This document shows positions 41,665-53,444 of a DNA stretch of 64,000 nt, in pieces; position 1 is the stretch's first letter; each line of letters begins with the position of its first letter. Made by a program: the position numbers and the translations under genes. Source of the DNA: Bacteroidota bacterium (GTDB taxonomy: Bacteria > Bacteroidota > Bacteroidia > Bacteroidales > JAAAOM01); assembly GCA_009908855.1 (NCBI GenBank), contig JAAAOM010000048.1:1-64000 (forward strand), read 5' to 3'. The notes under the pieces are model-generated. The model saw only the letters and a list, made by a program, of their open reading frames with translations. It was not told the DNA's origin and ran no database searches.

Positions 41665-44600
41665 ATGTCAGCAGTAAGCAATTTAATTGAAAGAGTTAAT
41701 TTTTCATCTTCCAAAAATAAACTTGACTACCCTGATTTACTTGAAGTACAGGTGAAGTCGTTTTATGAATTCTTTAAACTGAATTCAACACCCGAAGAAC
41801 GAAAAAACAAAGGGCTCTATCAGGTTTTTCAGGAAAATTTTCCCATAACCGATACAAGGAATAATTTTGTGCTGGAATTCTTAGATTATTCCATTGACCC
41901 TCCCAGATATAGTATTGAAGAATGTGTTGAACGCGGATTAACTTATAGTGTACCGCTTAAAGCTAAACTTAAACTCTATTGTACCGACCCGGAGCATGAA
42001 GATTTTGACACCGTCATTCAGGATGTATATTTAGGTACAGTCCCTGTCATGACCGAACGTGGTGTATTTATCATTAACGGGGCTGAAAGAGTTGTGGTTT
42101 CGCAATTGCATCGTTCACCCGGTGTTTTCTTCGGACAAAGTTTGCATGCCAATGGTACTAAATTGTATTCAGCGCGAATCATTCCGTTTAAAGGATCGTG
42201 GATAGAATTTGCTACCGACATCAACAATGTGATGTACGCATACATTGATCGAAAAAAGAAATTACCGGTTACCACCTTACTTAGGGCCATTGGCTATGAA
42301 GGTGACAAAGACATTTTAGAAATTTTTGGCCTGGCAGACGAAATAAAAGTTTCCAAAACGGCTGTGAATAAAGTTGTTGGCCGTCGATTGGCAGCACGTG
42401 TTTTGAAATCATGGATTGAGGATTTTGTTGATGAAGATACTGGTGAAGTAGTATCCATTGAACGCAACGAAGTAATTATCGATCGGGAAACCGTAATTGA
42501 AAAAGAACATGTTGAGCAGATCGTTGATTCAGGGGCCAAAACTATTCTTTTACACAAAGAAAATCAGAATACTTCAGATTTTGAAATTATCTATAATACG
42601 CTTCAGAAAGACCCGTGTAACTCAGAGAAAGAAGCAGTGCTTCATATTTATCGTCAATTGCGTAACTCCGAGCCACCCGATGAAGCCACAGCGCGTGATG
42701 TAATCGATAAACTATTCTTCTCTGACAAGCGTTATGACCTGGGTGAGGTTGGGCGTTATCGTATCAACACCAAATTGCAGCTGAATATTGATAAGGACAC
42801 CAAGATCCTTACCAAGCAAGATATGATTGCCATCATACAACATCTTATTCAGCTTATCAACTCAAAAACCGATGTTGATGATATTGATCATTTAAGTAAT
42901 CGACGGGTAAGAACAGTAGGTGAACAACTATTCAATCAATTTGGCGTTGGGCTGGCGCGTATGGCGCGTACCATACGTGAACGCATGAACGTACGCGATA
43001 ATGAAGTGTTTACGCCGGTTGACCTTATCAACTCAAAAACACTTTCATCGGTTATCAATTCATTCTTCGGAACCAATCAGTTATCTCAGTTTATGGATCA
43101 AACCAATCCGTTGAGTGAGATGACCCATAAACGCCGTATGTCAGCCTTAGGACCCGGCGGTTTATCAAGGGAAAGAGCGGGATTTGAGGTGCGTGATGTG
43201 CACTATACCCATTATGGACGATTATGCCCTATTGAAACACCGGAAGGTCCAAATATCGGATTGATTACATCGCTTTGCGTATACGCAAAAATTAACGACC
43301 TTGGTTTTATTGAAACACCTTACAGAAAAGTTGAAAAAGCAAAGGCTGATCTGAAAAATGAAGGCATTGTATACATCAGTGCTGAGGAAGAAGAAAATAA
43401 AATTATTGCCCAGGCAAATGCCCCTCTTTTGGATGACGGGCAATTTAAGAACCAACGCGTTAAAGCACGTTATAATGGCGATTTCCCGCTTGAGGAAGGC
43501 GATAATGTACATTTGATGGACGTAGCACCCAACCAGATTGCTTCGGTTGCCGCATCATTAATACCCTTCCTGGAACATGACGATGCTAACCGTGCACTCA
43601 TGGGATCGAACATGATGCGCCAGGCAGTTCCGCTATTAAACCCTGAAGCCCCCGTAGTGGGTACCGGGCTGGAACGTACTGTAGCCCAGGATTCTCGCCA
43701 ACTTGTTATTGCAGAAGGTGATGGATTGATCGACTATGTGGATGCCAACGAAATTATTGTACGCTATGATAAAACAGATGAACAAAAATTTGTTTCGTTT
43801 GATATAGAAACAAAGCGCTACAAAATGCCAAAATATCGCAAAACAAACCAGAATACCTGTGTTAATTTGCGCCCTATTGTATATAAAGGACAAAGGGTTA
43901 AAAAAGGCGATATTTTATGTGAAGGGTATGCCACCGATCGTGGAGACCTGGCACTTGGAAGAAACCTGAAAGTCGCATTTATGCCCTGGAAAGGATACAA
44001 TTTCGAGGATGCCATTGTTATTTCGGACCGCGTTGTTCGTGAGGACTCTTTTACTTCCATACACATTGATGAATATTTGTTAGAAGTACGAGATACCAAA
44101 CGCGGACTTGAAGAATTAACTTCCGACATACCCAATGTAAGTGAGGATGCAACTAAAAACCTGGATGAAAATGGCTTAATCCGTATCGGAGCGCATGTGA
44201 GCCCCGGTGATATTCTTATTGGTAAAATAACCCCCAAAGGTGAATCCGACCCTTCACCCGAGGAAAAATTACTGCGGGCAATATTTGGTGACAAAGCAGG
44301 CGATGTAAAAGATGCCTCACTGAAAGCACCACCATCGCTGTCAGGTATCGTGATAGATAAAAAATTATTCTCCCGCACGGTAAAAGACCGTAAAATGAAA
44401 ACCGCCACCAAAATGATTCTTGATAAAGTTGAGGAAGAGTTTGAGCGGAATTCGGAAGACCTTCGCGGAAGATTGGTGGATAAGCTATTCGCTGTTATTA
44501 ATGGCAAAACCTCACAAGGTGTGAAGGATTATTTCGATAATGAAGTGATTGCCAAAGGTACCAAGTTCACACAAAAAATATTACAGGATATTAATTACGA

Positions 44601-45480
44601 AAATGTTGATCCGAAAGGATGGACAACTGACGATGATAAAAACCGTGTTGTAGAACAGATCATTCGTAATTATCTCACTAAATACAAAGAAATTGATAGT
44701 GTTTATAAGCGTAAGAAATACAATGTAACAATTGGCGACGAACTGCCCACAGGCATTGTACAATTAGCCAAAGTATACATAGCCAAAAAACGAAAAATTA
44801 CCGTTGGCGATAAAATGGCGGGACGACATGGAAACAAGGGTATTGTTGCCAAAATAGTACGCCAGGAAGACATGCCGTTTCTGGAAGATGGTTCACCGGT
44901 TGACATCGTATTGAATCCTTTGGGTGTACCTTCAAGGATGAACCTTGGCCAGATTTATGAAACTGTACTGGGATGGGCAGGTCAAAAACTGGGCATGCAT
45001 TTCTCCACTCCCATTTTCGATGGTGCATCGCTTGATGAAATTACAAAGTATACCGATGAAGCTGGTTTACCAAGCTATGGTAAAACCCATTTGTACGATG
45101 GCGGAACAGGTGAAAAATTTGACCAACCCGCAACAGTTGGTGTAATCTATATGCTGAAACTGGGACACATGGTTGAAGACAAGATGCATGCACGTTCCAT
45201 AGGGCCATATTCATTAATCACACAACAACCATTGGGTGGTAAAGCACAATTTGGTGGTCAGCGGTTTGGTGAAATGGAGGTATGGGCGCTCGAAGCTTTC
45301 GGTGCGGCTAATATCCTGCAGGAAATACTCACTGTTAAGTCCGATGATGTTATGGGCCGTGCAAAAGCCTACGAATCCATAGTTAAAGGAGAACCCATGC
45401 CGGAACCAGGCATACCGGAATCCTTCAATGTATTGTTGCATGAATTACGAGGCTTAGGCCTGAGTATAAACTTGCATTAG
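41665..45480 (+). CDS. rpoB: RNA polymerase beta subunit
   Basis: 1271 residues from ATG 41665 ([13 protein letters not shown]); the frame is also open from TTG 41659. The fork and rifampicin region is [20 protein letters not shown], then [20 protein letters not shown] and [20 protein letters not shown]. The C-terminal half contains [16 protein letters not shown] and ends GLGLSINLH. The length is normal for Bacteroidota. A 229-codon antisense open frame inside it is not a gene. It is followed by a 70-nt gap with a strong hairpin before rpoC. Confidence 0.98.
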   Translation: MSAVSNLIERVNFSSSKNKLDYPDLLEVQVKSFYEFFKLNSTPEERKNKGLYQVFQENFPITDTRNNFVLEFLDYSIDPPRYSIEECVERGLTYSVPLKAKLKLYCTDPEHEDFDTVIQDVYLGTVPVMTERGVFIINGAERVVVSQLHRSPGVFFGQSLHANGTKLYSARIIPFKGSWIEFATDINNVMYAYIDRKKKLPVTTLLRAIGYEGDKDILEIFGLADEIKVSKTAVNKVVGRRLAARVLKSWIEDFVDEDTGEVVSIERNEVIIDRETVIEKEHVEQIVDSGAKTILLHKENQNTSDFEIIYNTLQKDPCNSEKEAVLHIYRQLRNSEPPDEATARDVIDKLFFSDKRYDLGEVGRYRINTKLQLNIDKDTKILTKQDMIAIIQHLIQLINSKTDVDDIDHLSNRRVRTVGEQLFNQFGVGLARMARTIRERMNVRDNEVFTPVDLINSKTLSSVINSFFGTNQLSQFMDQTNPLSEMTHKRRMSALGPGGLSRERAGFEVRDVHYTHYGRLCPIETPEGPNIGLITSLCVYAKINDLGFIETPYRKVEKAKADLKNEGIVYISAEEEENKIIAQANAPLLDDGQFKNQRVKARYNGDFPLEEGDNVHLMDVAPNQIASVAASLIPFLEHDDANRALMGSNMMRQAVPLLNPEAPVVGTGLERTVAQDSRQLVIAEGDGLIDYVDANEIIVRYDKTDEQKFVSFDIETKRYKMPKYRKTNQNTCVNLRPIVYKGQRVKKGDILCEGYATDRGDLALGRNLKVAFMPWKGYNFEDAIVISDRVVREDSFTSIHIDEYLLEVRDTKRGLEELTSDIPNVSEDATKNLDENGLIRIGAHVSPGDILIGKITPKGESDPSPEEKLLRAIFGDKAGDVKDASLKAPPSLSGIVIDKKLFSRTVKDRKMKTATKMILDKVEEEFERNSEDLRGRLVDKLFAVINGKTSQGVKDYFDNEVIAKGTKFTQKILQDINYENVDPKGWTTDDDKNRVVEQIIRNYLTKYKEIDSVYKRKKYNVTIGDELPTGIVQLAKVYIAKKRKITVGDKMAGRHGNKGIVAKIVRQEDMPFLEDGSPVDIVLNPLGVPSRMNLGQIYETVLGWAGQKLGMHFSTPIFDGASLDEITKYTDEAGLPSYGKTHLYDGGTGEKFDQPATVGVIYMLKLGHMVEDKMHARSIGPYSLITQQPLGGKAQFGGQRFGEMEVWALEAFGAANILQEILTVKSDDVMGRAKAYESIVKGEPMPEPGIPESFNVLLHELRGLGLSINLH

Positions 45481-45490
45481 AAAAGAAAAA

Positions 45491-45518
45491 AGTCGCTGCT
45501 GGTGTTACAGTGGCGACT
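45491..45518 (+). repeat. Hairpin between rpoB and rpoC
   Basis: AGTCGCTGCTG (45491-45501), loop GTGTTA, CAGTGGCGACT (45508-45518): an 11-bp stem with two G-U pairs, no T run. It sits 10 nt after the rpoB stop. It could be a ribonuclease processing site or a stability element. Confidence 0.55.
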
Positions 45519-45549
45519 CATTGTAGTTATTACCTTAATTTCTTGGTAT

Positions 45550-48500
45550 ATGTCATTTAGAAAAGAAAACAAAACAAAATCCAATTTTACCAGGATAACC
45601 ATTGGTTTATCCTCTCCTGAAGAAGTTCTGGAACGCTCAAGCGGTGAAGTACTTAAACCCGAGACCATTAATTACAGAACTTATAAACCAGAGAGAGACG
45701 GACTTTTTTGCGAACGCATTTTCGGTCCTGTTAAAGACTATGAATGTCATTGTGGTAAATACAAAAGAATTCGATATAAAGGCATCGTATGTGATCGATG
45801 TGGCGTTGAAGTAACCGAAAAGAAAGTTAGACGCGAACGAATGGGGCATATCTCACTGGTAGTCCCGGTAGCACATATTTGGTATTTCAAATCATTGCCC
45901 AATAAAATTGGTTACTTATTAGGATTACCCACCAAAAAGCTTGATTCCATTATTTATTACGAGCGATATGTGGTTATTAATCCAGGTGTAAAAGAAGCTG
46001 ACGGAACCAAATACCTGGATTTCCTGACCGAGGAGGAATACCTGGATATCATCGATAGTCTTCCCAAAGAAAATCAGTTTCTTGAAGATGATCATCCGGA
46101 TAAGTTTATTGCCGGAATGGGCGCTGAAGCGTTGTATCATTTATTGCAACGTATTGATCTGGATTCATTATCTTATGATTTGCGTCATAAAGCCAATAAT
46201 GAAACATCACAGCAGCGTAAAAACGAAGCATTGAAACGCTTACAGGTGGTGGAGGCATTCCGTGCCTCAAAAGGAATTAATCGTCCTGAATGGATGATTG
46301 TGAAGGTGGTTCCGGTTATACCACCAGAACTTCGTCCGCTGGTGCCATTAGATGGCGGCCGCTTTGCCACATCCGACCTGAACGACCTATACCGCCGGGT
46401 AATTATTCGAAACAACCGTCTTAAAAGACTGATAGAAATAAAAGCACCGGAAGTTATATTACGTAACGAAAAACGTATGTTACAGGAGGCTGTGGATAGC
46501 TTATTCGATAATTCACGGAAAGCCAATGCTGTAAAAACCGATGCCAACAGGCCATTAAAATCGCTTTCCGACAGTCTGAAAGGCAAGCAAGGCCGTTTCC
46601 GCCAGAACTTATTGGGTAAACGGGTGGATTATTCTGCACGTTCTGTGATTGTTGTGGGCCCCGAGATGGCATTACATGAATGTGGTCTGCCAAAAGACAT
46701 GGCTGCTGAACTTTACAAACCATTCATTATCCGTAAATTAATTGAACGGGGTATTGTAAAAACAGTAAAATCAGCAAAGAAAATTGTGGATCGCAAAGAC
46801 CCGGTTGTTTGGGACATACTTGAAAATGTACTGAAAGGCCATCCGGTAATGTTAAACCGGGCTCCTACACTACACCGTCTGGGTATTCAGGCGTTTCAAC
46901 CAAAACTTATTGAAGGGAAAGCTATACAGTTACATCCTTTGGTATGTACAGCATTCAACGCCGACTTTGATGGCGACCAAATGGCGGTACATGTGCCTTT
47001 GGGTAATGCGGCTATTTTGGAAGCACAGCTATTAATGCTTGCTTCACACAATATTCTCAACCCGGCTAATGGTGCACCAATTGCGGTACCATCGCAGGAT
47101 ATGGTTTTAGGGCTTTATTATATTTCAAAATCACGGAAAAGCACCGATGATGCCAAGGTGGCAGGCGAAGGAATGACCTTTTATTCACCTGAGGAAGTAA
47201 CCATTGCCCACAACGAAGGCAGTGTGGCCTTACATGCGGAAATTAAAGTTCGTACCAAAGACCTTGAAAATGGTAAGTTGGTTGAAAAAATGATCGAAAC
47301 CACAGTGGGTCGGGTTATTTTTAACCAGTATGTTCCGGAAGAAGCAGGCTATATCAATACCATTCTAACCAAAAAATCGTTACGTGAAATTATTAGTCGC
47401 GTGCTTAAAGAAACAGGTGTATCCAGAACCGCACAGTTCCTGGATGATATCAAAAATCTTGGATTCTATATGGCCTTTAGGGGCGGTCTGTCATTCAATC
47501 TGGACGCGGTTATCATTCCAAAAGAGAAAGAAGAATTGGTAAACGAGGGTTATCAGCAGGTTGAAGAGGTATTTCAAAATTATAATATGGGTTTCATTAC
47601 CAATAATGAAAGGTACAACCAGATTATCGACATCTGGACCCATACAAATGCCCGTTTGACACAAATATTAATGAATAAGCTGACAACCGATAATCAGGGC
47701 TTCAATGCAGTGTTCATGATGCTTGATTCAGGAGCGCGTGGATCGAAAGAACAGATTCGCCAGTTATCCGGTATGCGGGGGCTTATGGCCAAGCCGCAAA
47801 AATCAGGTTCTACTGGTTCCGAAATTATTGAGAACCCCATTCTGTCAAATTTTAAAGAAGGATTATCAGTACTTGAGTACTTTATATCTACCCACGGTGC
47901 ACGAAAAGGACTAGCCGATACGGCCCTAAAAACAGCGGATGCAGGTTATCTTACCCGTCGTCTGGTGGATGTTTCACAGGATGTTATTATTTCAGAGTAC
48001 GACTGTGGTACATTACGCGGACTAACGGCCACGGCCATTAAAAACAACGAAGAGATCGTTGAATCGCTTCATGAACGCATCCTGGGACGTACAGCTGTGC
48101 ATGATATTTATGATCCCTCATCAGGTAAGCTATTGGTTAGCTCTGGTGAAGAGATTAACGAGGATATTGCACAATCGATTGAAGAATCACCACTGGAACA
48201 AATTGAGATTCGTTCGGTACTGACCTGTGAAACCAAGAAAGGTGTTTGTGCAAAATGTTATGGTCGTAACCTGGCCAATGGCAGAGATGTACAAAATGGC
48301 GAATCAGTGGGCGTAATTGCCGCTCAATCCATTGGTGAACCAGGTACACAGCTTACACTTCGTACTTTCCACGTAGGGGGTACGGCATCAAACATTGCAG
48401 CAGAGTCAAGCATTATTAATAAATACGAAGGTCAAGCCTATATTGATGAATTGAGAACTGTTGAACGTGTTGAGGAAGACGGATCGAAAGTGGATATTGT

Positions 48501-49839
48501 AATCGGTCGTTTGGCTGAAATGCGAATTATTGATAAAAATACCGGTATTACGCTTACCACACACAATATACCTTACGGTTCAAAGCTCTTTATTAAAAAC
48601 GGTGCTGATGTAACCAAAGGACAAATTTTGTGTGAATGGGATCCGTATAATGCAATTATTGTTTCTGAAACCACCGGAAACATTAATTTTGATAACCTGA
48701 TTGAGGGGATAAACTATAAAGAAGAATCGGATGAAGCAACAGGTTTCCGTGAAAAAGTAATCATGGAAACCAAGGATAAGACCAAAAATCCAGGTGTTCG
48801 TGTGCTGGATGACAAAGGTGAATCGTTGAAAAATTATAACCTCCCTGTAGGAGCGCACATTATGGTTGAAGAGGGCCAGAAAGTAAAAACCGGTGAAATA
48901 CTCGTGAAGATACCACGGGCAGTTGGTAAATCAGGCGATATAACCGGTGGTCTGCCTCGTGTAACCGAATTATTCGAGGCCCGCAATCCATCTAATCCGG
49001 CTGTGGTTTCAGAGATTGATGGTGAGGTGTCATTCGGAAAAATAAAGCGTGGTAATCGCGAAATCGTTATTACTTCCAAAACCGATGAAGTGAAAAAGTA
49101 TCTTGTACCGCTATCTAAACAGATACTGGTACAGGAAAATGACTATGTGAAAGCAGGTACGCCATTATCCGATGGCGCTATCACACCTTCGGATATCCTG
49201 TCAATTAAAGGACCAACCAAAGTGCAGGAATATATTGTAAACGAGATACAGGAAGTATACCGTATGCAGGGTGTGAAAATTAATGATAAACACTTTGAGG
49301 TCATCGTGCGACAGATGATGCGTAAGGTAGAGATTGTCGATCCGGGTGATACTAAATTTCTTGAAAAACAAGTAGTTGATAAAAACGACTTTATGGAAGA
49401 AAACGACTGGATTTATGCGAAAAAAGTAGTAGAAAATCCGGGAGACTCACAAATAGTCAAAGCCGGACAGATAATAACAGCACGTAAGCTACGTGATGAA
49501 AATTCACAGCTTAAGCGTAAGGACCTTAAGCCGATTGAAGCCCGTGATGCCGTGCCGGCTACCTCGTCTCAAATCCTGCAGGGTATTACCAAAGCAGCTC
49601 TTCAAACACAAAGCTTCATCTCTGCTGCTTCATTCCAGGAAACAACTAAAGTATTGAATGAAGCCGCCATTTTAGGTAAAACCGATGAGCTGGAAGGACT
49701 GAAAGAAAATGTTATTGTTGGTCATTTAATACCTGCCGGAACTGGTAACAGGTTATTCGAGAAAACAATTGTAGGATCGAAAGAAGAATACGAAAAATTA
49801 GTCGGAACAACCAAAACACAAGAAGTCGTAAACGAGTAA
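45550..49839 (+). CDS. rpoC: RNA polymerase beta' subunit
   Basis: 1429 residues from ATG 45550 ([13 protein letters not shown]); the frame extends to 45502 but the extension runs into the intergenic hairpin. Zinc site 1 is CHCGKYK with VCDRCGVEV (about residues 65-86). The catalytic Mg motif is [16 protein letters not shown], and the bridge and trigger region contains [20 protein letters not shown]. Zinc site 2 is [38 protein letters not shown] follows. It precedes the DUF3467 gene by 12 nt. Confidence 0.98.
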   Translation: MSFRKENKTKSNFTRITIGLSSPEEVLERSSGEVLKPETINYRTYKPERDGLFCERIFGPVKDYECHCGKYKRIRYKGIVCDRCGVEVTEKKVRRERMGHISLVVPVAHIWYFKSLPNKIGYLLGLPTKKLDSIIYYERYVVINPGVKEADGTKYLDFLTEEEYLDIIDSLPKENQFLEDDHPDKFIAGMGAEALYHLLQRIDLDSLSYDLRHKANNETSQQRKNEALKRLQVVEAFRASKGINRPEWMIVKVVPVIPPELRPLVPLDGGRFATSDLNDLYRRVIIRNNRLKRLIEIKAPEVILRNEKRMLQEAVDSLFDNSRKANAVKTDANRPLKSLSDSLKGKQGRFRQNLLGKRVDYSARSVIVVGPEMALHECGLPKDMAAELYKPFIIRKLIERGIVKTVKSAKKIVDRKDPVVWDILENVLKGHPVMLNRAPTLHRLGIQAFQPKLIEGKAIQLHPLVCTAFNADFDGDQMAVHVPLGNAAILEAQLLMLASHNILNPANGAPIAVPSQDMVLGLYYISKSRKSTDDAKVAGEGMTFYSPEEVTIAHNEGSVALHAEIKVRTKDLENGKLVEKMIETTVGRVIFNQYVPEEAGYINTILTKKSLREIISRVLKETGVSRTAQFLDDIKNLGFYMAFRGGLSFNLDAVIIPKEKEELVNEGYQQVEEVFQNYNMGFITNNERYNQIIDIWTHTNARLTQILMNKLTTDNQGFNAVFMMLDSGARGSKEQIRQLSGMRGLMAKPQKSGSTGSEIIENPILSNFKEGLSVLEYFISTHGARKGLADTALKTADAGYLTRRLVDVSQDVIISEYDCGTLRGLTATAIKNNEEIVESLHERILGRTAVHDIYDPSSGKLLVSSGEEINEDIAQSIEESPLEQIEIRSVLTCETKKGVCAKCYGRNLANGRDVQNGESVGVIAAQSIGEPGTQLTLRTFHVGGTASNIAAESSIINKYEGQAYIDELRTVERVEEDGSKVDIVIGRLAEMRIIDKNTGITLTTHNIPYGSKLFIKNGADVTKGQILCEWDPYNAIIVSETTGNINFDNLIEGINYKEESDEATGFREKVIMETKDKTKNPGVRVLDDKGESLKNYNLPVGAHIMVEEGQKVKTGEILVKIPRAVGKSGDITGGLPRVTELFEARNPSNPAVVSEIDGEVSFGKIKRGNREIVITSKTDEVKKYLVPLSKQILVQENDYVKAGTPLSDGAITPSDILSIKGPTKVQEYIVNEIQEVYRMQGVKINDKHFEVIVRQMMRKVEIVDPGDTKFLEKQVVDKNDFMEENDWIYAKKVVENPGDSQIVKAGQIITARKLRDENSQLKRKDLKPIEARDAVPATSSQILQGITKAALQTQSFISAASFQETTKVLNEAAILGKTDELEGLKENVIVGHLIPAGTGNRLFEKTIVGSKEEYEKLVGTTKTQEVVNE

Positions 49840-49851
49840 AAGTCATTTTTT

Positions 49852-50175
49852 ATGAGTGATGAAAATAGCAATAATAAAAAACTCAATATTGAGTTAAAAG
49901 AAGAGGTAGCGCAAGGTATATATTCAAACCTTGCCATCATCACCCACTCCTCTTCGGAATTTGTGCTTGATTTTGTACGTGTCATGCCGGGACTATCGAA
50001 AGCCGATGTAAAATCAAGAGTTATTCTTACCCCTGAGCATGCAAAGCGATTATTGGCGGCGCTTAAAGACAACCTGGCTAAGTTTGAACAAACCCATGGC
50101 CCTATAAAAGACGTGGAAAGCCAGGGTAATCCTTCAATGCCAATGAATTTTGGAGGACCCACAGCACAAGCATAG
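49852..50175 (+). CDS. DUF3467 protein linked to rpoC
   Basis: A 107-residue protein of the DUF3467 family, a short soluble protein with the conserved core QGIYSNLAIITHSSSEFVLD, then FVRVMPGLSKADVKSRVILT and PEHAKRLLAALKDNL. In Bacteroidota it regularly sits behind rpoC. Its function is unknown. The phage- or archaeal-like fold has been suggested for relatives but not shown here. The C-terminus is disordered and Pro/Asn-rich. It is the last gene of the operon before a hairpin terminator. Confidence 0.85.
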   Translation: MSDENSNNKKLNIELKEEVAQGIYSNLAIITHSSSEFVLDFVRVMPGLSKADVKSRVILTPEHAKRLLAALKDNLAKFEQTHGPIKDVESQGNPSMPMNFGGPTAQA

Positions 50176-50204
50176 CAGTCATAAATGTTCATGATGATTA
50201 TAAT

Positions 50205-50236
50205 AAGCGGTATCCGGCATGGGTTCCGCTTTTTTC
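50205..50236 (+). terminator. Terminator of the rpoBC-DUF3467 operon
   Basis: AAGCGG (50205-50210) pairs with CCGCTT (50226-50231) with additional inner pairing (ATCC/GGGT), loop GGCAT, followed by six T residues. It overlaps the 3' end of the convergent rmuC by two bases. Confidence 0.75.
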
Positions 50237-51521
50237 ATTCTTCTTTTTCAGCACGTTCCAATAAGTTTGTTGGCAAGTCTTTCTTAGTTTTAACTCCCAA
50301 ATCTTTGATGTCCTGGGCACGTTTCACCAGGTTTCCGGTTCCTTCCGACAGTTTTTTCATGGCATTGGAATAACTATCGTTGGCAGATTTCATTTGGTTG
50401 CCCAATTTTAAGAGGTCCTCCACAAATCCAACAAATTTATCGTATAGATCACCGCTTTTTTGTGCAATTTCAACGGCATGCCTATTCTGATATTCCTGTC
50501 GCCATAAGCTCACAATCATCTTAAGCGCTGCAATTAAATTGGTAGGGCTAATTAACAAAATTCTTCTTTCGTAGGCGTAATTCCACAGTTCAGGATCGCT
50601 TTGAATAGCCAATAAATAGGCCGGTTCTACGGGCATGAATAGCATAACAAAATCGAGGCTGTTCAATTGATAAAGGTCCTGGTAGTTTTTATTGGATAAA
50701 CTTTGTATATGGTTCCGTATAGATATTAAATGCTCCTTTAAGGCTCTGTTTCTTTCTTCCTCTTCCTCAGATGCTACAAACTTTTCATAAGCCACCAGTG
50801 AAACTTTGGAATCAATAACCACATTCCGATCACCCGGATAAGTAACGATCACATCAGGCTGCAGCCTTTTGCCCTCATTGTCGGTGTAAGAAGGTTGAAT
50901 ATAATATTCTCGATCTTTTGCCAAGCCCGATTTTTCAAGTATACTTTCCAAAATAACCTCGCCCCAGTTACCCTGTGTTTTGGATTCTCCTTTCAGTGCT
51001 TTTGTTAAATTTTGGGTTTCCTTGCTTACCTGTACATTTAACTCGGCCAGCCTTTTTACTTCTTCCTTTAACGAAAATCGAATTTTCGATTCTTTGTCAT
51101 AGGTTTCTTCTACTTTTTTCTCAAAGCCTTCAATTTTTTCCCTTAATGGCTTTAAAATTTCACCAATATTTACCTTATTCTGTTCGGTAAACTTTTTTGA
51201 CTTTTCTTCAAGAATTTCATTGGCCAGGTTTTTAAACTGTACATTGAATTTTTCGTACAACTCGCTGATTTCCTTTTTTTGTTCCGCCAGTTTTTCCTGA
51301 TAGTGCCTTCTATCTGATTCCAATGAAGAAACGCTTGAATTAAGCTGAATAATTTCTTTTTCTTTTTCGTTGATGTTCTCTTTAAGGTATTTATTTTCTT
51401 GTTGGATATTCTCCAACATTGAATTGGCAACTGATTGACCGGATTTAAACTGGCTTTTAAGTATTATATAAATAAACCCAGCGCCAATTACCAGTCCGAT
51501 GATTAAAAAAAGTAAATCCAT
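50235..51521 (-). CDS. rmuC: DNA recombination protein RmuC
   Basis: A 428-residue RmuC-family protein: an N-terminal membrane anchor (LLFLIIGLVIGAGFIYIIL), a long coiled coil (about residues 28-110, with many Glu/Lys heptads), then the RmuC domain with GNWGEVILESILEKSGL, DVIVTYPGDRNVVIDSKVSL and MLFMPVEPAYLLAIQ. The domain is related to restriction-endonuclease-like folds, and the family limits inverted-repeat recombination in E. coli. It is convergent with the rpoC operon. Confidence 0.94.
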   Translation of the reverse strand: MDLLFLIIGLVIGAGFIYIILKSQFKSGQSVANSMLENIQQENKYLKENINEKEKEIIQLNSSVSSLESDRRHYQEKLAEQKKEISELYEKFNVQFKNLANEILEEKSKKFTEQNKVNIGEILKPLREKIEGFEKKVEETYDKESKIRFSLKEEVKRLAELNVQVSKETQNLTKALKGESKTQGNWGEVILESILEKSGLAKDREYYIQPSYTDNEGKRLQPDVIVTYPGDRNVVIDSKVSLVAYEKFVASEEEEERNRALKEHLISIRNHIQSLSNKNYQDLYQLNSLDFVMLFMPVEPAYLLAIQSDPELWNYAYERRILLISPTNLIAALKMIVSLWRQEYQNRHAVEIAQKSGDLYDKFVGFVEDLLKLGNQMKSANDSYSNAMKKLSEGTGNLVKRAQDIKDLGVKTKKDLPTNLLERAEKEE

Positions 51522-51550
51522 TGAATATTTGTTTAGCGAGAAAAGATAAA

Positions 51551-51585
51551 AAAAAATCCGTCAGAAAAACTGACGGATTTATATT
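51551..51585 (-). terminator. Bidirectional-looking terminator after ferredoxin
   Basis: AAATCCGTCAG (51554-51564), loop AAAAA, CTGACGGATTT (51570-51580): an 11-bp perfect stem. On the minus strand it is followed by a long T run (complement of the A tract at 51549-51556), so it terminates ferredoxin transcription before rmuC. Confidence 0.8.
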
Positions 51586-51601
51586 TTATTGTGATTTTGC
51601 C

Positions 51602-51784
<183 letters not shown>

Positions 51785-51813
51785 TTATTCGATTTTCAAC
51801 TATTATTTCCATA

Positions 51814-51821
51814 TCAAAAAT
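51814..51821 (-). promoter_or_regulatory. -7 promoter element of the ferredoxin gene
   Basis: On the minus strand TATTTTTG matches TAnnTTTG, about 45 nt before the ATG at 51769. No TTTG at the -33 position was found. Confidence 0.5.
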
Positions 51822-51886
51822 AGCGAAGAATTTGATATAATACACGTCAACAGGTTAATTTGAACAGATTATAAATAAAGACATGG

Positions 51887-53074
51887 TTATCCACCATTGA
51901 GCGATTGAACCGCAATCCATGCCATTGTTTCCATGGCTGTTTTAAGTGCCTTTTCGTCAATATTGAATGTAGATGAATGCAAGGGAGATTGCAACTGCTC
52001 ATTCTTCACTCCCAACCGATAAAAGGTGGCCGGATAATGTTGGGAAAAATAGGCAAAATCCTCAGCTGTCATACGTAAATCAAGTGCAATAACATTTTCA
52101 CCGCCCAGTAATTCACGGGCAGCATTTTGCGCAAGATCAGTAACCTGATCGTCATTTACCAAATACGGATATCCCTTTTTAATGTCGATCACAACCTCAC
52201 AATCCATTGCATTGGCGACGTTTTGGGCAATTTGCCTGATCTTTTCATGGGCTTTGTTTCTCCACTCCTCATCCATGGTTCGAAAGGTTCCTTCCACCTT
52301 CACTTCAGAGGGTATTATGTTGGTTGCACCGTTGGCAATTACTTTTCCGAATGACAATACCGATGGAGTTGCCGCTTCACCCCGCCGGCTTACAATTTGT
52401 TGCAACGCTGCTATTATATGTGAGGTAGTGAGCACTGTATCGCTTATTTGATGTGGCATAGCAGCATGGCCTCCAGTTCCTTTGATGGTCATGTAAATCT
52501 CATCTGTTGATGCCATATACATCCCTTTTTTAAATCCTACCTTACCAGCTTCAAGGGTGGGATATACATGCTGACCAATGATCAATTCCGGCTTAGGATT
52601 ATCCAGCGCACCCTCTTCCATCATTAATTTTGCGCCTCCGGGAAGTTTTTCTTCTGCCGGTTGAAAAATCAACAAAATGGTGCCTTCAAAATAATCCCGT
52701 ATTTCGTTAAGTATCCTTGCTGTACCGAGCAATGAAGCGGAATGGACATCGTGCCCGCAGGCGTGCATCACACCATTATTGACAGATTTATATTCCACCT
52801 CATTTTCTTCCTGTATAGGCAATGCATCCATATCGGCACGTAAGGCTATTATCTTTTTTTCCGGATTTTTTCCAACAATTCGACCGACAATGCCGGTTTT
52901 TACAAATCCATCTTTAAATGGAATGCCCAAAAGCTGAAGCTGCTTTTTAATATATTCAGAAGTTTCAAATTCCTGATATGATAATTCGGGATATTTATGA
53001 ATATGACGACGAATACCGACTGTATCATCGAAATATTGATTTGCCAATTCTTTTATTCGCGCTTTTAAATCCAT
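51887..53074 (-). CDS. M20-family amidohydrolase
   Basis: A metal-dependent amidohydrolase of 395 residues (hippurate or IAA-amino acid hydrolase type), removing acyl groups from amino acids or similar amides. Metal-binding motifs are MHACGHDVHSASLLGTARIL (about residues 102-121), then QPAEEKLPGGAKLMMEEGAL with the catalytic Glu, and IGQHVYPT. A dimerisation domain follows (TIKGTGGHAAMPHQ). It begins 1 nt after the stop codon of the upstream TSUP gene. No signal peptide. The substrate is unknown. Confidence 0.92.
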   Translation of the reverse strand: MDLKARIKELANQYFDDTVGIRRHIHKYPELSYQEFETSEYIKKQLQLLGIPFKDGFVKTGIVGRIVGKNPEKKIIALRADMDALPIQEENEVEYKSVNNGVMHACGHDVHSASLLGTARILNEIRDYFEGTILLIFQPAEEKLPGGAKLMMEEGALDNPKPELIIGQHVYPTLEAGKVGFKKGMYMASTDEIYMTIKGTGGHAAMPHQISDTVLTTSHIIAALQQIVSRRGEAATPSVLSFGKVIANGATNIIPSEVKVEGTFRTMDEEWRNKAHEKIRQIAQNVANAMDCEVVIDIKKGYPYLVNDDQVTDLAQNAARELLGGENVIALDLRMTAEDFAYFSQHYPATFYRLGVKNEQLQSPLHSSTFNIDEKALKTAMETMAWIAVQSLNGG

Positions 53075-53443
53075 TTATTTACCAAAAAACATTTTTATAC
53101 CCACCAAAATCATTAATATACCAAACATACGTTTTAACAATTGATTGGGCAAATTTACAGAAATTAAAGAACCAAAATAACCACCCAGCACAAATGCTGC
53201 CACCAGTATGAATACATACTTAAAATTTATGAACCCGGCCTTATGATAGTTCCATACAGCCATTGCGCCAATAGGAAACAGTAAAACCCCAAGTGATGTA
53301 CCCTGTGCCTGATGCTGTGTCATACCAAAAATAAACACCAGGGCGGGGATAATAACAATGCCACCGCCAACACCAAAAAATCCTGCCACTATACCCGCCA
53401 GTAAACCAGTTGCCAATAACAATATAAGTTGTTCTGTTGCCAT
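53075..53443 (-). CDS. Half-size TSUP (TauE/SafE) membrane protein
   Basis: A 122-residue protein with about four membrane segments. It has the TSUP signature GLLAGIVAGFFGVGGGIVIIP (about residues 14-34, with the GxxGGG motif) and a central GTSLGVLLFPIGAMAVWNYHK. Full TSUP transporters have two such repeats (about 250 residues). This is one repeat only, so it would have to work as a dimer. It is in a three-gene run with the upstream TolB-like protein (1 nt apart) and the downstream amidohydrolase. The substrate, an organosulfonate, sulfite or other anion, is unknown. Confidence 0.8.
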   Translation of the reverse strand: MATEQLILLLATGLLAGIVAGFFGVGGGIVIIPALVFIFGMTQHQAQGTSLGVLLFPIGAMAVWNYHKAGFINFKYVFILVAAFVLGGYFGSLISVNLPNQLLKRMFGILMILVGIKMFFGK

Positions 53444-53444
53444 A

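Noticed and set aside
43818-44507. 229-codon minus-strand frame inside rpoB
   Set aside because: Antisense to a highly conserved gene, with low-complexity Ser-rich translation; this is a codon-usage shadow.
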